This document shows, piece by piece, positions 1 to 4,915 of a DNA stretch of 5,032 nucleotides (positions are counted from its first letter, which is position 1; each line of letters starts with the position of its first letter). Location of the stretch: positions 1 to 5,032 of the forward strand of contig JARRRL010000276.1 of assembly GCA_037380725.1 (NCBI GenBank), written 5' to 3'. The notes below the pieces were generated by a model. It was not told the DNA's origin and ran no database searches. It worked only from the letters and a program-made list of their open reading frames with translations. The stretch comes from JARRRL01 sp037380725. GTDB taxonomy: Bacteria > Pseudomonadota > Gammaproteobacteria > Pseudomonadales > JANQJO01. Both the position numbers and the translations under genes were made by a program.

Positions 1-34
1 CGAGTGCAGCAATTTGTTAGATTTCTTTGGTTGG

Positions 35-496
35 CTATTGAGAAGAAAATTCCGATACACCGAAAGACCTCCAAAATTTGAACTTACGCCATACACCAGA
101 AGGTTCTGAAATATAGGGAATGTGAAATCTCTTACTTTTGAATATTTTAATCTGCCAATCTTTGTCGCCAAAAAATTTGAATTGAACCAAATCAGGATCT
201 GTAATACCAAGCAACTTAAATGAGCCGGTTCCGTATGGCCAAAAAGCAGTGGCACTATCTATAATTTCGTTTTCGCCACTTAGCAAATAGATGTTGAGTG
301 ACTCTTCAAAAGGGCAGTCATCAGTAGTGAAGACTAGATAACATTCGTCATATTTAATGCATGCTTCGAGATCAACTCCGTTGATGATTAATTTTAGCTT
401 GGTGCCCTCGATAGTAATTTCACTTTTTGGTGATTGAGCTTCCGTAGCCTCGGATATGACTTTTAAATTAACATCATTATTATTAATGATTTTCAT
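35..496 (-). CDS. Hypothetical protein, 153 aa, orphan accessory gene
   Basis: I do not recognise the family. The frame stays open to an ATG at 569-571. I choose the internal ATG at 494-496 because an AGGT Shine-Dalgarno lies 7 bases before it, and because the extra N-terminal residues would be read from DNA that another frame explains better. The product is soluble-looking, with no signal peptide or membrane segment. It alternates short hydrophobic beta-like strands with acidic stretches, and is rich in Phe and Trp toward the C-terminus (for example FWPYGTG near residue 88 and FKFFGDKDW near 107). The DNA is visibly more AT-rich than the rest of the window, which suggests acquired DNA. Its start lies 8 bases after the stop of a truncated upstream frame on the same strand, so it was probably translationally coupled to a gene now lost. 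A small partner or immunity-type protein is conceivable, but this is inference from layout only. Confidence 0.7.
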   Translation of the reverse strand: MKIINNNDVNLKVISEATEAQSPKSEITIEGTKLKLIINGVDLEACIKYDECYLVFTTDDCPFEESLNIYLLSGENEIIDSATAFWPYGTGSFKLLGITDPDLVQFKFFGDKDWQIKIFKSKRFHIPYISEPSGVWRKFKFWRSFGVSEFSSQ

Positions 497-504
497 GGCT
501 ATAC

Positions 505-576
505 CTACCAAACTAATTCCACTCCAAAAGCAGCAAGCGCTCCACCAACGAATGCTCCAACGGTAACGCATACGCG
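505..576 (-). pseudogene. C-terminal tail of a truncated gene, about 23 codons
   Basis: Reading leftward from 576 to the TAG at 505-507, one frame gives a Gly/Ala-rich hydrophobic tail containing GAFVGGALAAFGVELVW and then stop. It continues in frame from the last recognisable IS3 residues (TPNER), but IS3 transposases do not end this way. I therefore read it as the surviving 3' end of another gene, cut by the IS. The neighbouring gene's AGGT ribosome binding site overlaps this stop codon, which supports an ancestral two-gene arrangement. A toxin-like or membrane-inserting tail would fit the composition but cannot be shown. It could also be a chance open frame. Confidence 0.35.
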
Positions 577-794
577 CTCATTCGGTGTCACATAGCGTAT
601 GCACTGTGACGATACTCATCGTTGTACCTCTGTACAAAGCTGTGCACCCATTCCGAGCAGCTTTGAGACTCTTCGAAGGAGCTTGTTCGGATACGCCGGC
701 GTGTAAGATCCGGAAGAAACTCTCCGTGTACGGGTTGTCGTCACTTACCGACGGAGGGCATGATACCAAACTTCTGCAACGTTGCCAGCATCGT
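577..794 (-). pseudogene. IS3-family transposase (orfB, DDE integrase core) remnant with several frameshifts
   Basis: This is the C-terminal part of an IS3-group transposase, spread over different minus-strand frames. In order they read: 794-753 TMLATLQKFGIMPS; 751-704 SVSDDNPYTESFFRIL; 702-682 TPAYPNK; 680-600 beginning FEESQ and containing EWVHSFVQRYNDEYRHSA; and 600-577 IRYVTPNER. Joined, they follow the standard family order: the KGATMLATLQ-like stretch, the SxDNPYxES catalytic-Glu region, the YP(N/S)K segment, the WVxxFVxWYN helix and the RYVTP end. At least four frame changes separate the pieces. The residues expected between MPS and SVSDDN (FSRP in intact copies) are missing. The start, orfA, the first two catalytic acidic residues and both terminal inverted repeats are absent, so the element is dead. 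The right end stops at the palindrome at 791-818. Recognition is by family motif memory, without a database search. Confidence 0.85.
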
Positions 795-818
795 TCCCAC
801 GCTCCCGCGTGGGAACGA
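791..818. repeat. REP-like perfect palindrome, 12-bp stem and 4-base loop
   Basis: TCGTTCCCACGC (791-802), loop TCCC (803-806), then GCGTGGGAACGA (807-818) form a perfect GC-rich hairpin. The CGTTCCCACGC...GCGTGGGAACG core resembles a dispersed palindromic repeat that I recall from many proteobacterial genomes. It is not flanked by a T-run on either strand, so it is not a textbook terminator, although it could slow transcription or protect the 3' end of the ZIP-type gene's transcript, which reads toward it. It sits exactly where homology to the IS3 transposase stops. That suggests it was inserted into, or used to delete part of, the element. Confidence 0.75.
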
Positions 819-872
819 GAAAAGCTAGAAATCTAACTTAGAGAGTGATCCATTTTTTGAGATCCACTATAC

Positions 873-1592
873 CTATAACCCATCAATCAGTACTTTCCCC
901 ACAACACCAAACAAAAAACCGGCCACAGCCCCCAAGGGAGGGGCCCAATGGTTTTCCAATTTAGCTTGCGGCGCAATATCCTGAAAAATCAAGTACAGAA
1001 TGCCGCCCGCCGCAAATAACATAATGCCAGACACCAAAATGGTGGACTGTGACAAAAAGTAAAAACCCAGTACGCCACACAGAGGACCCAACATCGCCAA
1101 CGCAGAGAAAACAGCAATAATTTTTCCACATGGCATGTGCGTGGACGCGCGCAATTCACGGTACGCGTTAAAACCCTCTGGAATATTCTGCAAACCGATA
1201 ATGGCCGCCAACAACAGCGATGAAGGACGGGAAACAACAAAAAAAGCACCCAACGCCATGGATTCCGGAATAAAGTCTGACAGCATGGCGATCAGCTGAC
1301 TCATCGGGGTCCCACTTTTCGTTAACCAAATATCCATCAACATGAACAAGACGGCCCCAGCACCAAAGCACAGCACAATCAAAAACATTGGCATGCCTTG
1401 AATGCCTTCGGGAATCAACACCAAAGCCACTGCGGCCAATAAAGCACCTCCCCCAAAAGCAATCACACCGTGACGAAGTTCACGTTCTAACCAACGACGC
1501 CGAATCCGCTCAACTTTCGCAATGATCGCTCCAAGCGGCATAGCGGCTCCCGCCAAAAAAGTCAACAGTATCACTTCAAAACAATCACTCAT
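873..1592 (-). CDS. ZIP-family metal transporter-like membrane protein
   Basis: This 239-residue inner-membrane protein has about eight hydrophobic segments (roughly 6-24, 42-63, 68-90, 98-120, 122-140, 157-178, 183-203, 216-236). That matches the length and topology of bacterial ZIP (ZupT/GufA-type) carriers, which move Zn2+ or other divalent cations into the cytoplasm. The signature helices are visible: TM4 SDFIPES (106-111) and TM5 GLQNIPEG (133-140). Several metal ligands differ. The TM4 His is Asp106, while Glu110, Gln135, Asn136 and Glu139 remain. The TM6 Glu of the usual EPLG motif appears replaced (GPLCG, from Gly169). The His-rich loop between TM3 and TM4 is missing. The ATG at 1592 is supported by AGGA 7 bases upstream. 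It is monocistronic and divergent from the acyl-CoA-binding gene with a spacer of about 160 bp; no convincing promoter or Zur site is visible there. Fold assignment is firm, substrate is not. Confidence 0.85.
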   Translation of the reverse strand: MSDCFEVILLTFLAGAAMPLGAIIAKVERIRRRWLERELRHGVIAFGGGALLAAVALVLIPEGIQGMPMFLIVLCFGAGAVLFMLMDIWLTKSGTPMSQLIAMLSDFIPESMALGAFFVVSRPSSLLLAAIIGLQNIPEGFNAYRELRASTHMPCGKIIAVFSALAMLGPLCGVLGFYFLSQSTILVSGIMLFAAGGILYLIFQDIAPQAKLENHWAPPLGAVAGFLFGVVGKVLIDGL

Positions 1593-1741
1593 CGTATTAT
1601 CCTAATTAGAAGCCGATTTCACCTGGGGGCTATCTTCCGTCAACCACTACACAAATTCAATCAAACGCCGTATATTCTGTGTATTCTTATTCTGCCCACT
1701 CGGCTCGCCATAAGCATCACTGACCTTGCCACGCAACCAAC

Positions 1742-1747
1742 AGGAAA
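1742..1747 (+). promoter_or_regulatory. Ribosome binding site of the acyl-CoA-binding protein gene
   Basis: AGGAAA lies about 8-10 bases before the ATG at 1756. The open frame extends upstream to a TTG at 1726, but that codon has no comparable site and would add ten residues not found in the family. This decides the start at 1756. Confidence 0.65.
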
Positions 1748-1755
1748 TTGCAAAC

Positions 1756-2037
1756 ATGTCTGAAGAACTCGAACAAGCCTTTCAGCATGCCGTTCATCAA
1801 ATTCAAAACAGCACAAGTCGTTTTAAGCCATCTAATGCGCTTAAATTGGATTTATACGGCTTATTTAAACAAGCCACTGAAGGGGATATCACGGGTAAAA
1901 AGCCGGGGCTGCTCGACGCAGTAGGACGCGCCAAATACAGCGCCTGGGCATCCCGAGGTGGCATGAGCTCAGAAGAAGCCATGCGCGCTTACCTGGAGGT
2001 GTACGACGCCAAAATTAAAGCACACATCGAGGGTTAA
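1756..2037 (+). CDS. Acyl-CoA-binding protein (ACBP family)
   Basis: This is a 93-residue cytosolic four-helix protein that binds medium- and long-chain acyl-CoA esters with high affinity, buffering and delivering them for lipid metabolism. The whole protein is one ACBP domain of normal length. The core LYGLFKQATEGDI (33-45), KPGLLD (49-54), and the AKYSAW and GMSSEEAMRAYL blocks (59-80) are all in place. The four ligand-contacting residues known from bovine ACBP (Tyr28, Lys32, Lys54, Tyr73) align at a constant offset of six with Tyr34, Lys38, Lys60 and Tyr79, so it should be functional. It is a standalone gene, divergent from the ZIP-type gene and closed by its own terminator. ACBP is near-universal in eukaryotes but patchy in bacteria; no fatty-acid gene lies beside it here. 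Confidence 0.95.
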   Translation: MSEELEQAFQHAVHQIQNSTSRFKPSNALKLDLYGLFKQATEGDITGKKPGLLDAVGRAKYSAWASRGGMSSEEAMRAYLEVYDAKIKAHIEG

Positions 2038-2068
2038 ACCGTTTGTTTTCGATTTACATCTCCTCAAT

Positions 2069-2100
2069 GTTTAAGCTCTCAAAGGTTTAAGCCCTCTAAG
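2069..2100 (+). repeat. Tandem 16-bp repeat, two copies
   Basis: GTTTAAGCTCTCAAAG (2069-2084) is followed directly by GTTTAAGCCCTCTAAG (2085-2100), with 14 of 16 bases identical. It lies in the 3' untranslated region of the acyl-CoA-binding gene, just before its terminator hairpin. It may be a slippage duplication; no function is evident. Confidence 0.7.
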
Positions 2101-2106
2101 ACAGGA

Positions 2107-2142
2107 GGCGGCGTGCCTCCAAGCACACCGCCCCATTTTTTT
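2107..2142 (+). terminator. Rho-independent terminator of the acyl-CoA-binding protein gene
   Basis: GGCGGCGTGC (2107-2116) pairs with GCACACCGCC (2123-2132) across a six-base loop with one C-A mismatch. It is followed, after CCA, by seven T residues (2136-2142). The T-run favours plus-strand transcripts. The last two Ts fall inside the stop codon (TAA, read from 2143 to 2141) of the convergent PH-domain gene, so the two 3' ends are tightly packed. An alternative six-bp hairpin, GGAGGC (2104-2109) with GCCTCC (2115-2120), overlaps the terminator's left arm and could not form at the same time. Confidence 0.85.
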
Positions 2143-2731
2143 ATGTCTCAGCGCGACGCAAGAGCACATTCGCGTTGCGCTCAACACGCAAACGACGCAC
2201 CAGCGGCATCAACGCATCCCGCAACTCCGTGCGATTGTGAATCGCATGAATGTAGATCTCGGGTTGATCCGTGTCGTTGGTCCGCAACAACAACGAGCCC
2301 AAACCCACAATACCCATCAAACCAGGCGCTGGGGCTTCGATGTCAATCACATCACTGAGTTCACAGTAACGCTCACTGCGAAAAAATACCGTCAAGCCCG
2401 TAGAAACGGTAATTTTGTTTTGCGTAATCGTAATACGATGACAACTCAATCGCAGCCAGTTGAACAAAATCATAATAAACGACCAGCCAATAACAACGGC
2501 ACCCACGGGTAACACCAAAATAGTCAGTTCAGGAAATTGGGGAAATTGAAACTGGCCACCCAAAACATACCAATAGACCAACAAACCTACGCCAAGCGAC
2601 GCCACTGCCAGCCACATCATATAACGACCAAAATTCAACCACTGCGATGGCGACCCCTTCCACAGTAAGGTCTCATCGTGATAAGAAACGAAATGACCCC
2701 CTGCCTCAACATGCTCCGCTGTTTCGTTCAT
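2141..2731 (-). CDS. PH-domain (bPH2, YdbS/YdbT-like) membrane protein
   Basis: This 196-residue protein begins with a cytoplasmic stretch containing the typical ETLLWKGSPS motif (20-29). Two transmembrane helices follow (about 35-57 and 69-91), then a single bacterial PH-like domain (about 93-182), recognisable by HRITITQNKITVSTG (98-112), a conserved LSDVIDIEAPAPGLMGIVGLG stretch (from 125) and the closing HNRTELRDAL segment (165-174). Bacterial bPH2 proteins are membrane-anchored, and the role of single-domain members is mostly unknown. Start choice: AGGA lies 9 bases before the ATG at 2731, and an ATG five bases farther upstream hits a stop at once. It is convergent with the acyl-CoA-binding gene and monocistronic. 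The leader AGGATAATATG closely resembles AGGATAATACG before the ZIP-type gene. Family call is secure; function is unassigned. Confidence 0.85.
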   Translation of the reverse strand: MNETAEHVEAGGHFVSYHDETLLWKGSPSQWLNFGRYMMWLAVASLGVGLLVYWYVLGGQFQFPQFPELTILVLPVGAVVIGWSFIMILFNWLRLSCHRITITQNKITVSTGLTVFFRSERYCELSDVIDIEAPAPGLMGIVGLGSLLLRTNDTDQPEIYIHAIHNRTELRDALMPLVRRLRVERNANVLLRRAET

Positions 2732-3020
2732 GCCATATTATCCTCATGTGCCGCAACCATTCCTTCAGTTGTTTTTAATATAAAACGCAAACACACACCT
2801 CTGCGTTACTCCATCTGGGACAATCTATTTCGAGCTGTCTCACCCTATTTATGCTTACTGTGCGTTTCACACACGAGCACGAGACCAGCTAACACGTTTA
2901 TCCATTTGACGAACTACTTTTTCTCTATTCTTCTCAATTTACCTCCATTCTTCTAAAATAGCAGATTTGAACCACACTGAGTAATCGGTAGCAACGCGCC
3001 AGCAAAATCAGTACACTAAT
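2732..3020. other. Intergenic region without a supported gene
   Basis: This stretch separates the PH-domain gene from the ArsC-like remnant. It is rich in pyrimidines on the plus strand toward 2915-2955. A plus-strand open frame of 92 codons (2678-2956) crosses it, but it overlaps the PH gene, has no ribosome binding site and shows no recognisable family. The minus-strand promoter of the PH gene must lie here; TATATT (minus strand, about 2780) is a possible -10, but I see no matching -35. The plus-strand triplets TGT and TGC are absent from 2941-3060, so no cysteine motif for the ArsC-like gene is hidden in another plus frame there. Confidence 0.5.
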
Positions 3021-3347
3021 AAACGTTTTTTCCTCTACGACAGCAAAATTCTCGAGGAACGCGGTATCGCTTACACGTATCGAGACATCACCACACAAGC
3101 GCCCCGCGCCAATCAGCTCAAAAAAATGGCACAGCAAGCCGATCTTCCTTTGAAAAAATGCCTAAATACCAGTGGCGTTCAATACCGTGAACTCAACTTA
3201 AAAGACACCGTACCCACTTTAAGCGACACAGCCCTGGCTGAGCTAATGGCCAGCAACGGTCGCTTAATTAAACGCCCACTCGTCACAGATGGCACACGCA
3301 GCACGGTCGGTTTTCATGAAGATAATTTTATTGAAACTTGGGGGTAA
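3021..3347 (+). pseudogene. ArsC/Spx-family (thioredoxin-fold reductase) gene lacking its start and CxxC segment
   Basis: ArsC/Spx-family proteins are small thioredoxin-fold thiol reductases or regulators of about 115 residues. Here the frame is open from 2985 and homology begins with FFLYDSKILEERGIAY. It continues through DLPLKKCLNTSG, YRELNLKD and a closing LIKRPLV-(T)DG-VGF block, all in family order. In normal members about 14 residues, carrying the catalytic C-x-x-C, separate the first-strand LY from the LEExGI helix; here only DSKI remains, an in-frame loss of roughly 10 residues. No ATG, GTG or TTG precedes the homology. The first ATG, at 3126, would start in mid-domain without a ribosome binding site. 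ATAAACG at 3019-3025 could be a decayed ATGAAACG start. The remaining cysteine (KKCLNTSG) replaces the Phe usual there. I call it a pseudogene. The C-terminal 73 codons (3126-3347) are intact, so a pipeline may annotate them as a short gene. Confidence 0.75.
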
Positions 3348-3381
3348 GCACTGTGTATATTGCACACGATGAACCGGCATT

Positions 3382-3411
3382 TTCACACTGAATTCACACG
3401 GGCTTTCACAC
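3382..3411 (+). repeat. Three TTCACAC heptamers at helical-turn spacing
   Basis: TTCACAC begins at 3382, 3393 and 3405, that is 11 and 12 bases apart, in the 63-bp gap between two convergent genes. The last copy ends at the first base of the minus gene's stop codon. Such phased spacing is typical of protein-binding arrays, but between two 3' ends a regulatory role is doubtful. Just left of it, TGTG...CACA (3352-3366) forms a weak dyad. Confidence 0.5.
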
Positions 3412-3686
3412 TAACCTTCACCGTGAACAACCGTAAGCCCACTCAATGGGGCGGGCGACTCAGTGAATCGCCAACGCCCACACTCATCCGTATCCAGCTC
3501 AACACAAACACAACCCAATGCGCCAAAAACTAACTTTTCATTCCTGGGCGTGCAGAAGGCACTGACACCTTCAAAGCGATAATTTTCGATTTCGGCCTGT
3601 GCTTTCGCCCAGTTTTCTTGCGCCTTTTCCATCTCGTTCATAAACTCTTTTAACATGGTTTCTTCTGATTCTGATGATTCTGACAT
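3411..3686 (-). CDS. Small hypothetical protein with four cysteines, 91 aa
   Basis: The family is not recognised. The ATG at 3686 has GGAG 9 bases upstream, a good ribosome binding site, which argues the gene is real; a second ATG at codon 11 is possible but less well placed. The protein opens with a Ser/Glu-rich acidic leader (1-10). An amphipathic, probably coiled-coil helix follows (about 11-36, EFMNEMEKAQENWAKAQAEI). A compact beta-like region (about 37-88) contains Cys45, Cys59, Cys61 and Cys69, including a C-V-C pair, then RWRF and a Pro-rich turn. There is no signal peptide or membrane segment, so it is presumably cytoplasmic. The cysteines might bind a metal or form disulfides; that is inference. 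It converges with the ArsC-like remnant and has no operon partner. A perfect 12-bp palindrome lies 71 bp upstream (3758-3769). Confidence 0.65.
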   Translation of the reverse strand: MSESSESEETMLKEFMNEMEKAQENWAKAQAEIENYRFEGVSAFCTPRNEKLVFGALGCVCVELDTDECGRWRFTESPAPLSGLTVVHGEG

Positions 3687-4004
3687 TACAATTCACTCCA
3701 CTTTATGTATTTATCAATGTGGTAAAGCATGAGGAAAAGACACCGCAGCAAGACAAAGTCAGGCCTGACCACTTCATGCGCCAGTCGTTGCACCAATCAA
3801 GCGTCAATTAGTAATCAAGCGCCAATGCCAATGTTGTACCACCACACGCATTCAACGCTCCAGAAGCATATTACAGTCGCCGAGTACAATCAAGGAATCG
3901 AGTTAATATCAACGAGTTAGAAAATATAAAACGGGAACATCCGCATAACTGATTAAATTATCACAAAATACGGTCTTCCCTTGCATGGGCCACGCGATTC
4001 GGCC
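3687..4004. other. Gene-poor spacer with a palindrome and a short direct repeat
   Basis: No supported gene is present in these 318 bases. A 63-codon plus-strand frame (3729-3920) has low-complexity composition, no good ribosome binding site and no recognisable family. Visible structure: a perfect 12-bp palindrome GTCAGGCCTGAC (3758-3769), which could be an operator for the small minus-strand gene; and a direct repeat AATCAAGCGTCAAT (3795-3808) and AATCAAGCGCCAAT (3813-3826), 13 of 14 identical with an 18-bp period. No hairpin with a T-run is seen after the zrgA-like gene, so its terminator is not identified. No zinc ABC-transporter gene follows it. Confidence 0.5.
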
Positions 4005-4751
4005 TCAAAACCTCATACGATTGGACGCCCCGGAAAGGCTTTTATACTGCATCGGCGCAAAAGATGTTGCCGACCTCAGTGTTGTGGTCGCTTGATGCAA
4101 AAGCGGAAATTGGTCAAAAATCATGATATCCAACCACTTCAACGCGGCGGGTTTGTCGCACTGAAATCGGTAACGCCCCTGAAAAAAGGCATGTGATTCA
4201 GTATGTTCTCCGTGTGAAACGCCTGCAGACACGGGATCAGGTTTTGGAGGATCGGGATGCATTTTCAAGGGCACCCGTTTTGTGTGCGCGTAATGGAGTA
4301 ACAACGGAGAATCAACCCTGGTATCTACAGCTTGGCACTTGGCCTCCGCATTAAAGGTCCACAACGCGTTTGGATTAAGCAATAAGTCCATGGCCACAGA
4401 CCAACGTTGCTGTTCAGCATTCGTTTTGGGCAGACCGTCAAAACCCATTACATCCAGAGCACGACTGCGCAGTTCAATATCAACCAGTTGTATATGACGA
4501 ACCACATCCAGACTCACCTGCCCAACTTGCAGCGCCGATACCATCCGCCGCGTAGTGGCATCACGATCACGCTCACTTTCTATACCGTGAGCACCCGCGT
4601 AGTGAGGCAGAAATCCCAACAGTAGAGCCGTACTCAGCCTCGCCAGCCCTCCATGACGCCCTAAGCCACACCCTAAACCGCACGTTAAAATTTGTCTCTT
4701 TTTGCCCACTCGTATACCATCACTCAACTGCCACAAATGCTCGTTTACCAT
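4005..4751 (-). CDS. zrgA: ZrgA/DUF2796-family zinc-uptake-related periplasmic protein
   Basis: The 248-residue product matches the DUF2796/ZrgA family, periplasmic zinc-binding proteins that in Vibrio support zinc acquisition. The N-terminal domain core runs from about residue 70: a VSLDV strand, MGFDGLPKTNAEQQRW (102-117) in place of the usual GFEHAP-T-E motif, a helix ending NPNALW, then Cys139. After VDSPLL comes a spacer with six histidines (His153, 156, 165, 180, 183, 187) and prolines. The C-terminal domain follows: YRFQCDKPAAL (194-204, Cys198) and IMIFDQFPLL (209-218), ending NRMRF. Cys139 and Cys198 could form a disulfide. A signal peptide is likely, with hydrophobic core about 36-48 and cleavage after AGA (52-54). 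The leader is long, so the GTG at codon 15 may be the true start; neither start has a strong ribosome binding site. The usual histidines at the mature N-terminus are few. No transporter genes follow, so it is an orphan beside divergent sodB. The symbol is by family similarity. Confidence 0.75.
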   Translation of the reverse strand: MVNEHLWQLSDGIRVGKKRQILTCGLGCGLGRHGGLARLSTALLLGFLPHYAGAHGIESERDRDATTRRMVSALQVGQVSLDVVRHIQLVDIELRSRALDVMGFDGLPKTNAEQQRWSVAMDLLLNPNALWTFNAEAKCQAVDTRVDSPLLLHYAHTKRVPLKMHPDPPKPDPVSAGVSHGEHTESHAFFQGRYRFQCDKPAALKWLDIMIFDQFPLLHQATTTLRSATSFAPMQYKSLSGASNRMRF

Positions 4752-4805
4752 CGCCGCTTAGCGGAGGCTTTATTGTTTCAGTGTAGCGTCAAATACCTTT
4801 TAACA

Positions 4806-4845
4806 ACTTCAATACCTTTCCCTGGACTTCAATACTATTTCTTGG
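4806..4845 (+). repeat. Tandem 20-bp repeat in the zrgA-like/sodB intergenic region
   Basis: ACTTCAATACCTTTCCCTGG (4806-4825) is followed directly by ACTTCAATACTATTTCTTGG (4826-4845), 16 of 20 identical. A weaker third copy of the core, AATACCTTT, lies at 4792-4800, giving AATAC at 4792, 4811 and 4831. The spacing of about two helical turns puts all copies on one DNA face, 40-95 bp before the zrgA-like start. This is a good place for a regulator array, though the sequence does not resemble the usual Zur palindrome. Confidence 0.6.
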
Positions 4846-4915
4846 AAAAGCAACAGTCGCACTTTGAAAAAAATGTCATTACACTGACTCGCTCGCTATG
4901 GTTCCTGGAAAAAAT

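Noticed and set aside
497..571. N-terminal extension of the orphan gene to the ATG at 571
   Set aside because: The extra 25 residues (Trp/Arg-rich) overlap a better-supported frame on the same strand, and the ribosome binding site points to the ATG at 496.
585..836. Plus-strand open frame of 83 codons
   Set aside because: It is antisense to the IS3 remnant and reads through the palindrome; no family resemblance.
826..840. attC-like TCTAAC triplet near the palindrome
   Set aside because: No matching R'/R'' and L boxes at integron spacing; a short chance match.
841..872. Possible terminator after the ZIP-type gene
   Set aside because: The repeated GATCCA around a T-run is a direct repeat, not a stable inverted repeat; no proper stem.
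989..1371. Two further minus-strand frames inside the ZIP-type gene
   Set aside because: Shadows of the ZIP coding frame; Cys/Arg/Trp-rich composition typical of off-frame translation.
1615..1643. TTGACG as a -35 for the ZIP-type gene
   Set aside because: The hexamer 17 bp downstream (GAAATC) is a poor -10, so I do not call a promoter.
2113..2512. Plus-strand frames opposite the PH-domain gene
   Set aside because: Antisense shadows; the minus-strand PH domain explains the DNA.
2678..2956. 92-codon plus-strand frame with hydrophobic stretches
   Set aside because: Begins inside the PH gene, lacks a ribosome binding site, and no domain is recognisable.
2934..3137. Minus-strand 67-codon frame over the ArsC-like remnant
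   Set aside because: Antisense of a recognisable family frame.
3729..3920. 63-codon plus-strand frame
   Set aside because: Weak ribosome binding site, repeat-derived and low-complexity residues, no family.
4754..4764. CCGCTTAGCGG hairpin just upstream of the zrgA-like start
   Set aside because: Stem of only 4-5 bp with a tiny loop and no T-run directly after it; too weak to call a terminator or attenuator.
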